DNA of 64,000 bases from Novosphingobium sp. ZN18A2 (lineage in GTDB: Bacteria > Pseudomonadota > Alphaproteobacteria > Sphingomonadales > Sphingomonadaceae), in NCBI RefSeq assembly GCF_036784765.1, contig NZ_CP136651.1:1302001-1366000 (forward strand). Reading direction: 5' to 3'. Below, in pieces: positions 34,996-43,411 of this stretch. The position numbers and the translations under genes are program-made. The notes under the pieces are model-generated. The model did not search any database. It saw only the letters and a list, made by a program, of their open reading frames with translations, and was not told the DNA's origin. Positions within the stretch are counted from its first letter, which is position 1. Every line of letters starts with the position of its first letter.

Positions 34996-35766
34996 ATGCG
35001 CAACGTGATGAAGACGATTGCCGCCTTGGCTGCCGTATCGCTGGGACTGGCCGTTTCGGCGCAGGCGCTGGCGCAGTCGGTGATCGTGCGGTCCACCGGG
35101 CCTTCGGCATCGTCCTATCCACCGGGCAAGCGCCTGCCTGCGGGCACGAAGATCACTCTTCGCAGCGGCGATGTGGTGACGGTGCTGGACAAGGTCGGCA
35201 CACGCGTGCTGCGCGGCGCCGGCTCGTTCGACCTCGATGCCACGTCCACGCGCAATATCGGCGGTGCGGCGCGGCTTGCCCGGTCGATGAACAGTCCGGT
35301 CGCTGTCCGCGCGGGGGCGGTACGCGGCGGCGTGCCTAACGAAGCCGGCCCGATCCTGCCGCCCAGCATCTGGATCGCCGATATCGACAAGGGCGGCCGC
35401 GTCTGCGTGCCGCGCGGCAGCGATCTCTATCTGTGGCGCGGCGAAGCGTCGCAGCGCCGCTATACTTGGCTGGGTGAGGCGGAAGGCGGCGCGATGACCC
35501 GCATCCTGTGGCCGAAGAACACCGCGGGCGTTCCCTGGCCCAGGGCGGTTGTTTCCCTGTCCGACGGGCAGGCCTATCGCTCTGTCGACGATAGCGCGTC
35601 TGACAATGGCGTGGATTTCGAACTGGTCGTGCTCGATCCCGACAAGGTGCCCACCGATGCTTCCGGGCTTGGCGTGATGCTGCTCGACAATGGGTGCAAG
35701 GCGCAGTTCGAGTGGCTGGCAAAGACGCTGGAAGAACCGGCGGCAGAATCGGCGACGGCCCCGTAG
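34996..35766 (+). CDS. exported protein of unknown function, cyclase-linked (copy B)
   Basis: 256 aa with signal peptide (IAALAAVSLGLAVSAQALA). It is homologous to the preceding protein across its length: RSTGPSASSYPPGKRLP, ITLRSGDVVTVLDKVGTRVL, GAGSF, a central VRAGAVRGG like copy A's TRTGAVRGA, and two cysteines (GRVCVPRGS, NGCKAQFEW) at matching places. Tandem duplication is the simplest explanation. ATG 34996 has AAGG four nt upstream; a second ATG at 35008 is possible. Third gene of the CHASE2 cyclase unit; cysS follows 51 bp later. Confidence 0.8.
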   Translation: MRNVMKTIAALAAVSLGLAVSAQALAQSVIVRSTGPSASSYPPGKRLPAGTKITLRSGDVVTVLDKVGTRVLRGAGSFDLDATSTRNIGGAARLARSMNSPVAVRAGAVRGGVPNEAGPILPPSIWIADIDKGGRVCVPRGSDLYLWRGEASQRRYTWLGEAEGGAMTRILWPKNTAGVPWPRAVVSLSDGQAYRSVDDSASDNGVDFELVVLDPDKVPTDASGLGVMLLDNGCKAQFEWLAKTLEEPAAESATAP

Positions 35767-35817
35767 GGACGCTCTCCGCTTGACCGCGCCATGCGGGGCG
35801 GGGCAAGGGCGCTGGCG

Positions 35818-37281
35818 ATGACAGACGCCCCTGCCGTTCCGCTGACGCTGTTCAACAGCCTGACCCGCAAGCCCGAGGTGTTTCAGCCGGTTCATCCGGG
35901 CGAAGCGCGCGTCTATTCGTGCGGGCCGACGGTTTATAACTACCCGCACATCGGCAACATGCGCGCCTATGTTTTTGCCGATATTCTGGGCCGCACGCTC
36001 AGCTTCAAGGGTTACCGGCTTACCCACGTCATCAACATTACCGACGTGGGGCACCTGACGGACGATGCCGACGCGGGCGAAGACAAGATGGAGAAAATGG
36101 CCGCGCAGCGCGCGCAATCCATCTGGGACATCGCTAAGCATTATACCCAGGCTTATTGGGCGGACATAAAGGCGCTCAACATCCGTCAGCCCGCGCACTG
36201 GTCTATCGCCACGGACTATGTTCCGGCGATGATAGAGTTCGCGAAAGGCATCGCGGAAAAACACTGCTACGAACTCGACAGCGGGCTGTATTTCGATGTT
36301 TCCACGGTGGACGATTATGGCCGCCTCGCCCGCGCCCATACCGAAGAAGGCGAAGGCCGGATTGATGCGGTGGAAGGCAAGCGCAACGCCGCCGACTTCG
36401 CGATCTGGCGCAAGACTCCGCCGGGCGAAAAGCGCCAGATGGAATGGGATTCCCCGTGGGGAAAGGGCGCGCCGGGCTGGCACCTTGAATGCAGCGTGAT
36501 GAGCGGCAAGCTGCTGGGCTTTCCGTTCGATATTCACACCGGCGGGATCGACCACCGGGAAATCCACCACCCCAACGAAATCGCGCAGAACCAGGCGTTC
36601 TGCTGCACCAACGGGCTGGACAATGCCGCGAACAGCGGCGCGCGCATCTGGATGCACAACAACTTCCTTGTCGAGCGCAGCGGCAAGATGAGCAAGTCGG
36701 CGGGCGAGTTCCTGCGGCTGCAACTGCTGATCGACAAGGGCTATCACCCGCTCGCCTACCGCATGATGTGCCTTCAGGCGCATTACCGCAGCGAGCTTGA
36801 GTTCAGCTGGGAAGGGCTGGGCGCGGCGCTTGTGCGATTGAAGCGCATGGTGATGGCGGTGGGCCAGTTGAAAGAGCGCGCTTCCACACCCGCCGAAAGC
36901 TGGGGGCCGAAACTCACGCCGCTGATGGCAAAGTTCGATGCCGCGGTGTCTGACGATCTCAATACGCCCATCGCGCTCACCGCGACGGAAGAGGCGATCG
37001 CGATGAAAAAGGTCGATCCTGCCGAGAAGCTGGCGCTTGTTTCCGCGATGGATGCGGTGATGGGGCTGGGCCTGCTCGACCTTGAGCGCACGGCGCTGCG
37101 GATTCGCCCGAAGGATGCGACGGTCAACGAGGCCGAGATCGAAGCAACACTCACCGCGCGCAAGGAAGCCCGCGCCGCGAAAGATTTTGCAAAGTCCGAC
37201 GCGCTGCGAGACGAGCTTGCCGCCAAGGGCGTCGAGGTCATGGACGGCGATCCACTCGGCTGGGAGTGGAAGCTGGGCTGA
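35818..37281 (+). CDS. cysS: cysteinyl-tRNA synthetase
   Basis: Class I CysRS (487 aa). The HIGH region with the zinc cysteine (YSCGPTVYNYPHIGNMRAY), the zinc/His site GWHLECSVMS, GGIDHREIHHPNE, and the KMSKS loop (SGKMSKSAGEF) are all present. I chose ATG 35818 (MTDAPAVPLTLF), the family N-terminus; an ATG nine codons earlier (35791) is possible. Essential cytosolic enzyme. Followed by a REP-like pair. Confidence 0.96.
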   Translation: MTDAPAVPLTLFNSLTRKPEVFQPVHPGEARVYSCGPTVYNYPHIGNMRAYVFADILGRTLSFKGYRLTHVINITDVGHLTDDADAGEDKMEKMAAQRAQSIWDIAKHYTQAYWADIKALNIRQPAHWSIATDYVPAMIEFAKGIAEKHCYELDSGLYFDVSTVDDYGRLARAHTEEGEGRIDAVEGKRNAADFAIWRKTPPGEKRQMEWDSPWGKGAPGWHLECSVMSGKLLGFPFDIHTGGIDHREIHHPNEIAQNQAFCCTNGLDNAANSGARIWMHNNFLVERSGKMSKSAGEFLRLQLLIDKGYHPLAYRMMCLQAHYRSELEFSWEGLGAALVRLKRMVMAVGQLKERASTPAESWGPKLTPLMAKFDAAVSDDLNTPIALTATEEAIAMKKVDPAEKLALVSAMDAVMGLGLLDLERTALRIRPKDATVNEAEIEATLTARKEARAAKDFAKSDALRDELAAKGVEVMDGDPLGWEWKLG

Positions 37282-37287
37282 TCCGTC

Positions 37288-37388
37288 CCCCTCCCGCTTG
37301 CGGGAGGGGTTAGGGGTGGGCATTGTCTTTCCAGCGAATCTTGCGGTCCAAGGCGCCCACTCCCGGCCCCTCCCGCAAGCGGGAGGGG
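37288..37388. repeat. REP-like palindrome pair (BIME-like) before the 2-hydroxyacid dehydrogenase
   Basis: Two 22-bp perfect palindromes, CCCCTCCCGC-TT-GCGGGAGGGG (37288-37309) and CCCCTCCCGC-AA-GCGGGAGGGG (37367-37388), face each other: the left is followed by TTAGGGGTGGGC and the right preceded by GCCCACTCCCGG, roughly its reverse complement. Only 8 bp separate the right arm from the next start codon, so its GGGAGGGGAG purine run can serve as ribosome site. Confidence 0.9.
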
Positions 37389-37396
37389 AGAAAAGA

Positions 37397-38335
37397 GTGA
37401 CCGTCTTTGTGATGAACGTCTTGGCGCGCCCATTGATCGAGGGGCGCTTGCCCGACTGGATCGAGCCGCGCTTCTTCGACACGACCGAGCACTTGTTCGA
37501 ACTGGCACCGAAAGCCGAAATCGGCTGGTTTGACCTCCACAAGAAAGAGGACATGGCCGAAGCGATCAGGCGGGCCGCGAGCCTGAAATGGCTCAACTCG
37601 GTCTATGCCGGGGTCGACGGGTTTCCGCTCAATATCCTGCGGGAACGCGGCGTTGCGTTCACCAACGGCGCAGGAATCAACGCGATCACCATTGCCGAAT
37701 ACATCACGATGGGGATGCTCAATATCGCCAAGGGCTATCGTGAGGTCGTGCGCGCGCAGGACCGGCACGAATGGCTGCGCGATGCGCCTGGAACGATGGA
37801 ACTGGCGGGCAGCCGCGCACTGATCCTTGGTTACGGCGCGATCGGGAAGCGCGTCGAAAAAATCCTTCACGGGCTTGACGTAGAGGTGACGAAAGTGCGC
37901 CGTTCGACCGGTGAGGGCACGCTCGGTCCGGATGAATGGCGCGCGCGGCTTGGTGAGTTTGACTGGATCATCGTTTCCGTGCCCGCCACCGCCGAAACCG
38001 AAGGACTGATCGGTGCGGCGGAGCTTGCCGCGATGAAGCCCACCGCCTGCGTCATCAACGTTGCGCGCGGTTCGGTGATAGACCAGCCGGCGCTGGTTGC
38101 GGCGCTGCGCGACGGACAGATCGGTTCGGCCTTTCTTGACGTGACCACGCCGGAGCCACTGCCCGCCGACGATCCGTTGTGGGATCTGCCGAGTGCGCAC
38201 ATCACCATGCATCTGTCGGGCCGGTCGCAAACCCGCATGTTCCAGCGCGGGGTGGAGCGCTTCCTTGCCAACCTGGAACGCTTTCGCGCCGGTGAGCCTT
38301 TGGAATACCGGGTAAACCTGGACCTGGGATATTGA
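37397..38335 (+). CDS. D-isomer-specific 2-hydroxyacid dehydrogenase
   Basis: NAD(P)-dependent dehydrogenase (312 aa). The Rossmann glycine motif is LILGYGAIGKRVEKIL; the catalytic Arg lies in NVARGSVIDQPAL and the catalytic His in ITMHLSGRSQ. It would interconvert a 2-oxoacid and a D-2-hydroxyacid (glyoxylate, hydroxypyruvate or a larger one). The frame opens with GTG 37397; GGAG just upstream comes from a REP-like palindrome. The neighbours downstream are a ThDP enzyme and an aldehyde dehydrogenase, all on one strand. Confidence 0.87.
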   Translation: MTVFVMNVLARPLIEGRLPDWIEPRFFDTTEHLFELAPKAEIGWFDLHKKEDMAEAIRRAASLKWLNSVYAGVDGFPLNILRERGVAFTNGAGINAITIAEYITMGMLNIAKGYREVVRAQDRHEWLRDAPGTMELAGSRALILGYGAIGKRVEKILHGLDVEVTKVRRSTGEGTLGPDEWRARLGEFDWIIVSVPATAETEGLIGAAELAAMKPTACVINVARGSVIDQPALVAALRDGQIGSAFLDVTTPEPLPADDPLWDLPSAHITMHLSGRSQTRMFQRGVERFLANLERFRAGEPLEYRVNLDLGY

Positions 38336-38531
38336 CCGCGCGGGCCGCGAGCCGCTGCAAGTGATTTGCAGCCGCAAGGGGTGACTTGCCCGCAAGGCTT
38401 TGATAGTCCTTGCGGGCAAGGCGGGCGCGGGGGCCATAACGATAACGTTGCCCCGCCTGAGGTCGCAATTGACTTGGGGAGAACGGACGCGCGCCTGGCC
38501 GTGTGCGGACCGTCAGTCAGGAGCGGCATAT

Positions 38532-40193
38532 ATGGCCAACGGTTCAGGCAAGAAGGCGTCCGACGTATTCATCGAATGCCTTGAGGCGGAAGGCGTCGAA
38601 TATGTGTTCGGCGTTCCGGGTGAGGAAAACCTGGATTTCCTCGATTCGCTGTCACGGTCCGAAAAGATCAGGCTTGTGCTGACCCGCCACGAACAGGGCG
38701 CGGGCTTCATGGCGGCGACATACGGGCGGCATACCGGCAAGACCGGCGTCTGCCTGGCAACGCTTGGTCCCGGCGCCACCAACTTCGTTACCGCGGCCGC
38801 CTATGCTCAGCTAGGCGGGATGCCGATGATGATGATTACCGGCCAGAAACCGATCAAGAAATCGAAGCAGGGCCGCTTCCAGATACTAGACGTGGTTTCC
38901 ATGATGGGGCCGATCACCAAGTATGCGCACCAGCTGGCCAGCGCCGACAACATTCCCAGCCGCGTGCGCGAGGCGTTCCGCCTGGCCGAAGAGGAAAAGC
39001 CGGGCGCCGTGCATCTTGAATTGCCCGAGGACATTGCCGACGAGCACACCGATTCCCGCCCCATTCCGGCCTCTGTCGCGCGCCGCCCTTCGGCCGAGTC
39101 CAAGGCCGTGCGCATCGCGGTGAAGGCGATAGAGGAGGCCAAGGCGCCGGTGCTGGTGATCGGTGCGGGCGCCAACCGCAAGATGACCGGCCGGATGCTG
39201 CGCCAGTTCGTTGAAAAGACGGGCATTCCCTTCCTGACCACGCAGATGGGCAAGGGCGTGATCGATGAACGTCATCCAAAGTTCCTGGGCTGCGCGGCGC
39301 TTTCCGCCGGGGACTTCGTGCACCGCGCGGTCGAGGATGCGGACGTTATCATCAACGTCGGACACGACGTGATCGAAAAGCCGCCGTTCTTCATGCGCGA
39401 GGGCGGGCCGACGGTGATCCACGTTTCGACGCGCACGGCGGAAGTCGATCCGGTCTATTTCCCGCAGATCGAAGTGATCGGTGATATCGCCAACGCAGTC
39501 TGGCAGATCAAGGAAGACATCGTTCCGCAGGGCAAGTGGAAGTTCGACCACATGCTCGCCTATCACACGGCGGAGCTTGACCACACGGGCAAGATGGCTG
39601 CCGATGCGCGCTTCCCGATCTTCCCGCCGCACCTTGTCGGCCAGGTCCGCGATGCGATGCCTGAAGACGGGATCATCTGCCTGGATAACGGCGTCTACAA
39701 GATCTGGTTCGCGCGCGGCTACACTGCCTATCTTCCCAATACCGTGCTGCTCGACAACGCGCTTGCCACGATGGGCGCGGGGCTGCCCAGCGCGATGATG
39801 AGCGCGATGGTCTATCCCGAACGCAAGGTCATGGCGATCTGCGGCGATGGCGGGTTCATGATGAACAGTCAGGAGATGGAGACGGCGGTAAGGCTGGGCC
39901 TGAACCTGACGGTGCTGATCCTGCGCGATGATTCCTATGGCATGATCCGCTGGAAGCAGGCCAACATGGGCTTCAAGGACTGGGGGCTGACCTATGGCAA
40001 CCCCGATTTCGTCGCCTATGCGGAAAGCTATGGCGCGAAGGGGCACCGCATCGAAAGCTCTGCGCACCTGGCCGAAGTCCTGGCCCATTGCCGCGATACA
40101 CCGGGCGTCCATCTGATCGATTGCCCGGTCGATTATTCGGAAAACGACCAGATCCTGAACAAGGATATCAAGGAACTTTCGAAGGCGTTGTAG
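38532..40193 (+). CDS. acetolactate synthase large subunit-like ThDP enzyme
   Basis: ThDP-dependent enzyme (553 aa) of the acetolactate synthase family. The catalytic glutamate is in LTRHEQGAGFMA, and the ThDP/Mg site in GDGGFMMNSQEMETAV. FGVPGEENLDFLDSL differs from biosynthetic IlvB. No regulatory small subunit (ilvH/ilvN) follows, so it is more like catabolic AlsS or an acetolactate-synthase-like carboligase/decarboxylase of unknown substrate. Start ATG 38532 has AGGAG 8 nt upstream. It pairs with an aldehyde dehydrogenase 117 bp downstream, which suggests an oxoacid-to-aldehyde-to-acid sequence (inference). Confidence 0.82.
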   Translation: MANGSGKKASDVFIECLEAEGVEYVFGVPGEENLDFLDSLSRSEKIRLVLTRHEQGAGFMAATYGRHTGKTGVCLATLGPGATNFVTAAAYAQLGGMPMMMITGQKPIKKSKQGRFQILDVVSMMGPITKYAHQLASADNIPSRVREAFRLAEEEKPGAVHLELPEDIADEHTDSRPIPASVARRPSAESKAVRIAVKAIEEAKAPVLVIGAGANRKMTGRMLRQFVEKTGIPFLTTQMGKGVIDERHPKFLGCAALSAGDFVHRAVEDADVIINVGHDVIEKPPFFMREGGPTVIHVSTRTAEVDPVYFPQIEVIGDIANAVWQIKEDIVPQGKWKFDHMLAYHTAELDHTGKMAADARFPIFPPHLVGQVRDAMPEDGIICLDNGVYKIWFARGYTAYLPNTVLLDNALATMGAGLPSAMMSAMVYPERKVMAICGDGGFMMNSQEMETAVRLGLNLTVLILRDDSYGMIRWKQANMGFKDWGLTYGNPDFVAYAESYGAKGHRIESSAHLAEVLAHCRDTPGVHLIDCPVDYSENDQILNKDIKELSKAL

Positions 40194-40212
40194 GCTTTGC
40201 AATAACGAAGTG

Positions 40213-40300
40213 CCCCTCTCGCTTAAGGGAGGGGATAGGGGTGGGCCTGTTTGCCGCCCCGTCCTTTCCCACCCCCGGCCCCTCCCGCAAGCGGGAGGGG
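40213..40300. repeat. second REP-like palindrome pair, before the aldehyde dehydrogenase
   Basis: The left arm (40213-40234) is an imperfect form, CCCCTCTCGC-TT-AAGGGAGGGG, followed by ATAGGGGTGGGCC. The right arm (40279-40300) is a perfect CCCCTCCCGC-AA-GCGGGAGGGG preceded by CCCACCCCCGG. The organisation and orientation match the pair at 37.3 kb, and the right arm again runs into a ribosome site (GGGAGGGGGGAGG) just before the next ATG. Confidence 0.9.
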
Positions 40301-40310
40301 GGAGGAAACG

Positions 40311-41750
40311 ATGGTCAAGCTCAAGGACACCTATCCGCTCTATCTCAACAACAAGGCCGCGCAGCCTAACACGGACCTTGCTGTTACCGACAAGTTCACC
40401 GGTGAGGTGGCGTTCCGCACCGCGCTCGCCACGCCGGACGTGATCGACGAGGCCATTGCCGGGGCGGTGCGCGCGGCGGAGCCGATGGCGAAGTTGGCGA
40501 GTTACGAAAAGCGCGACGTGCTGGATCACTGCGTCGCGCGCTTCCAGGAACGGTTTGACGAACTCGCCTATGCGCTGTGCGTCGAAGCGGGAAAGCCGAT
40601 TGCCGATGCCGAAGGCGAAGTAACCCGGCTGATCGACACGTTCCGCATCGCGGCGGAAGAGGCGACGCGCAATTATGGCGAGATCCAGCCGCTGGATATC
40701 TCGGCACGCGCGAAAGGATACATGGGGATGTGGAAGCGCGTGCCGATCGGGCCGTGCAGTTTCATCAGCCCGTTCAACTTTCCGCTGAACCTTGCCGCGC
40801 ACAAGATCGCACCCGCCATCGCGGTCGGCTGTCCCTTCGTGATGAAGCCCGCCAGCATGACGCCGCTGGGCGCGATCATCATGGGCGAAGTGCTGGCGGA
40901 ATGCGATGTGCTGCCCGAAGGCGCGTTCTCGATCCTGCCCGCCAGCCGCGACGGCGCGGACCTGTTCACGGTGGACGACCGGCTGAAGCTGCTCAGCTTC
41001 ACCGGATCGCCCGGCGTCGGCTGGGATCTGAAGGCGAAGGCGGGCAAGAAGAAGGTCGTGCTGGAACTCGGCGGTAATGCCGCGGTGGTGGTCGACAAGG
41101 ATGCCGATCTCGATCATGCGCTCGCCCGCATCATCTTCGGCGGCTATTACCAGTCGGGCCAGAGCTGCATCCACGTGCAGCGCGTGATTGTTCACGAAGA
41201 CGTGTATGACACCTTCCGCGATATGCTCGTCGCGAAAGTCGGCACGCTGAAGGCCGGCGATCCCAAGAACCGCGAAACCTTCATCGGTCCGATGATCTCA
41301 GAGAAGGAGGCGAAGCGGCTGAAGGGCTGGATCGATGCCGCGGTTGGCGGCGGGGCGAAGCTGCTGGCCGGCGGCGGGCTGGAAGGCGCGATGCTGGAAG
41401 CGACGCTGCTGGAAGATGCACCCGATGCCAGCGACGTCGTGCGCGAGGAAGCGTTCGGCCCCGTGGTCGTGCTATCGCGGTTTTCGGACTGGGGTGCGGC
41501 GCTTGCGGAAGTGAACGACAGCCGCTTCGGGCTTCAGGCCGGTTTGTTCACGCGCGATATCCACAAGGTGCTCGAAGCGTGGGACGATCTCGACGTCGGC
41601 GGCATCGTGGTGAACGATGTTTCGTCCTACCGGGTCGACAACATGCCTTATGGCGGGGTCAAGGATTCGGGCCTAGGCCGCGAGGGCGTGCGGTTCGCGA
41701 TGGAGGACATGAGCGAGATCCGAAATCTGGTGATCCGGCGCGAATCGTGA
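40311..41750 (+). CDS. NAD(P)-dependent aldehyde dehydrogenase
   Basis: ALDH superfamily enzyme (479 aa). The cofactor-binding FISPFNFPLNLAAHKIAPAI and LSFTGSPGVGWDLK, the general-base Glu in VVLELGGNA, and the catalytic Cys in YYQSGQSCIHVQR are intact. It resembles the lactaldehyde/GapN-like branch rather than betaine ALDH; the substrate is unknown. ATG 40311 has a strong purine-rich ribosome site derived from the REP-like palindrome. Last gene before the multihaem cytochrome cluster, 223 bp upstream of it. Confidence 0.88.
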   Translation: MVKLKDTYPLYLNNKAAQPNTDLAVTDKFTGEVAFRTALATPDVIDEAIAGAVRAAEPMAKLASYEKRDVLDHCVARFQERFDELAYALCVEAGKPIADAEGEVTRLIDTFRIAAEEATRNYGEIQPLDISARAKGYMGMWKRVPIGPCSFISPFNFPLNLAAHKIAPAIAVGCPFVMKPASMTPLGAIIMGEVLAECDVLPEGAFSILPASRDGADLFTVDDRLKLLSFTGSPGVGWDLKAKAGKKKVVLELGGNAAVVVDKDADLDHALARIIFGGYYQSGQSCIHVQRVIVHEDVYDTFRDMLVAKVGTLKAGDPKNRETFIGPMISEKEAKRLKGWIDAAVGGGAKLLAGGGLEGAMLEATLLEDAPDASDVVREEAFGPVVVLSRFSDWGAALAEVNDSRFGLQAGLFTRDIHKVLEAWDDLDVGGIVVNDVSSYRVDNMPYGGVKDSGLGREGVRFAMEDMSEIRNLVIRRES

Positions 41751-41848
41751 AACGGCGACTGGCGAACATGGACTGAATTCGCTTCGCGAAATCGGCCAAA
41801 TTCTGCGGGTTAGCTAATCGTTTTCGCAAGTCTGTTTCATTTCGGCAC

Positions 41849-41876
41849 TTGATTGGCGGGCTTTGCGTGTCATAGT
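41849..41876 (+). promoter_or_regulatory. candidate promoter of the multihaem cytochrome operon
   Basis: TTGATT (41849-41854) and CATAGT (41871-41876), 16-bp spacing, in the 223-bp AT-richer gap before the first cytochrome gene. It would give a leader of about 90 nt. No FNR/ArcA-type box is obvious to the eye. Confidence 0.35.
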
Positions 41877-41973
41877 CGCGCGCAACGGGGTCGTATTGCA
41901 TGGACTACCGGCGTTGGGGGAAAAGGGGCAAAAGCTTCGGTCCCGCACGCTGCGTCGGCAGGAACGAGGGGCA

Positions 41974-43410
41974 ATGCTGGGCAATTTGAAACCTGTGCAG
42001 CGGCTCACGGCCGCCTGCCGTTCCTTTACGCGCACCGGTGCGGTGGCGGTGTTCGCTTGTCTTGCGATGGCGGCAAGCGCGCTTTCGGCCTCTTTCCTGA
42101 TCGCGCCGGAACCCGTCCGGGCCGAAGGCACGGTCTCGTCCACGATGGCCCAGTCCACGATGGCAAAGCACCTTGGCGTGGCAAGCTGTGCGGGATCGAC
42201 CTGCCACGGTCATTCTGTCGCTGACGGTCATCCGGTCCGCCAGGACGAGTTGAAGCTGTGGCAGGAGGAAAGCTCTCCCGGCGGTGCGCACAGTCGCGCC
42301 TATCGCGCCGTTCTGGAGCCGCGCGGGCAGGGCATTGTTCGGCGGCTCGGCCTCGATGCGGCCGGCGTGCAGCGGGAATGTCTGGGCTGCCATGCCTCGC
42401 CCGGCGGTCACAAGCTGTCGGACGGCGTCGATTGCGAAACCTGCCACGGCGCGGCCGGCGGCTGGATTTCCAGCCACTATACGGTCGGCGCCAGCTATCG
42501 CCGCGATGTCTCCAACGGGATGACGGACCTTGTGAACCCGCGCACCCGTGCACGGGTTTGCCTGGATTGCCACTTGTCCGGCGACGGGCAGGGGCAGTTC
42601 ATCTATCACCGCATCATGGCGGCGGGGCATCCGCGCATTTCTTTCGAACTGGACCTGTTCTCCACGCTCCAGCAGCACTGGAACGAGGATGCGGATTATG
42701 TCCAGCGCAAGGGCGGCAAGACGAACTCGATGCGGATGTGGGCCGTGGGCCAGGCCGAGGCGGTGAACCGTTCGCTGGAACTGTTCAGCGAGCCGGCGAA
42801 AGGCATGGACGGTATCTTCCCCGAGTTCACGTTCTACGATTGCCATTCGTGCCACCGTCGCATCTATGACGGGGACGAGGCGCACGTAACGGCTATCCCC
42901 AATCCGGGGCGCCCGATCCATCTGGGTATGCCGCCTTACAACGATGAGAACATGATCATGCTGATCGCGGCGTCGCGCGTTGTGGCACCCGATCTGGCCG
43001 GCACGTTCGAAGCGCGGAGCAAGGCGTTCCACGCGGCGATGGGCAAGGGGCGCAGAGAAGCCGTCACCGCGGCGCAGGCCCTTCGCCAGAGCGCCAACGC
43101 ACTGGCCGACCGCTTTTCCGGCGCGACGTTTTCGAAGGCCCAGACCTTCGCGATCATGGACAGCATCGCCAGCAACGCGATCACTCCGCGCTTCACCGAT
43201 TACGAAGGCGCGGTCCAGTCGGTCATGGCGATCGACACCTTGCTGAACGGCATGGTCAACCAGGGGATGGTGAGCCAGGGTGCCGCGGGCGACCTGCGTG
43301 TGCGGATCAACGAAGCCTATGCCGCTGTGCGCGATCCCAACGGCTTCCAGCCGATTGCCTTCCGCCGCGCGTTGACCGACGCGGTTTCCAGCATCCGGAG
43401 CTTGCGCTGA
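41974..43410 (+). CDS. periplasmic multihaem c-type cytochrome (4 CXXCH + 1 CX4CH)
   Basis: 478 aa with a Sec signal (AVAVFACLAMAASALSASFLI). Covalent-haem sites read as CAGSTCH (C72, the rarer CX4CH spacing), CLGCH (C136), CETCH (C154), CLDCH (C196) and CHSCH (C290), so up to five haems; the CX4CH site needs a suitable lyase and may or may not be loaded. The C-terminal 170 residues lack haem sites and look helical. The CX4CH opening (VASCAGSTCHGH) is shared with cytochrome c554-like multihaem proteins. First gene of a four-gene unit: its stop is one base before the next start. Likely periplasmic electron carrier (inference). Confidence 0.88.
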   Translation: MLGNLKPVQRLTAACRSFTRTGAVAVFACLAMAASALSASFLIAPEPVRAEGTVSSTMAQSTMAKHLGVASCAGSTCHGHSVADGHPVRQDELKLWQEESSPGGAHSRAYRAVLEPRGQGIVRRLGLDAAGVQRECLGCHASPGGHKLSDGVDCETCHGAAGGWISSHYTVGASYRRDVSNGMTDLVNPRTRARVCLDCHLSGDGQGQFIYHRIMAAGHPRISFELDLFSTLQQHWNEDADYVQRKGGKTNSMRMWAVGQAEAVNRSLELFSEPAKGMDGIFPEFTFYDCHSCHRRIYDGDEAHVTAIPNPGRPIHLGMPPYNDENMIMLIAASRVVAPDLAGTFEARSKAFHAAMGKGRREAVTAAQALRQSANALADRFSGATFSKAQTFAIMDSIASNAITPRFTDYEGAVQSVMAIDTLLNGMVNQGMVSQGAAGDLRVRINEAYAAVRDPNGFQPIAFRRALTDAVSSIRSLR

Positions 43411-43411
43411 C

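Noticed and set aside
34948..37596. 882-codon minus-strand frame over the exported protein and cysS
   Set aside because: Crosses three genes and the REP pair; CysS motifs fix the plus strand as coding.
38886..41195. 769-codon minus-strand frame over the ThDP enzyme and aldehyde dehydrogenase genes
   Set aside because: Spans two real genes and the repeat pair; translation is shadow-like.
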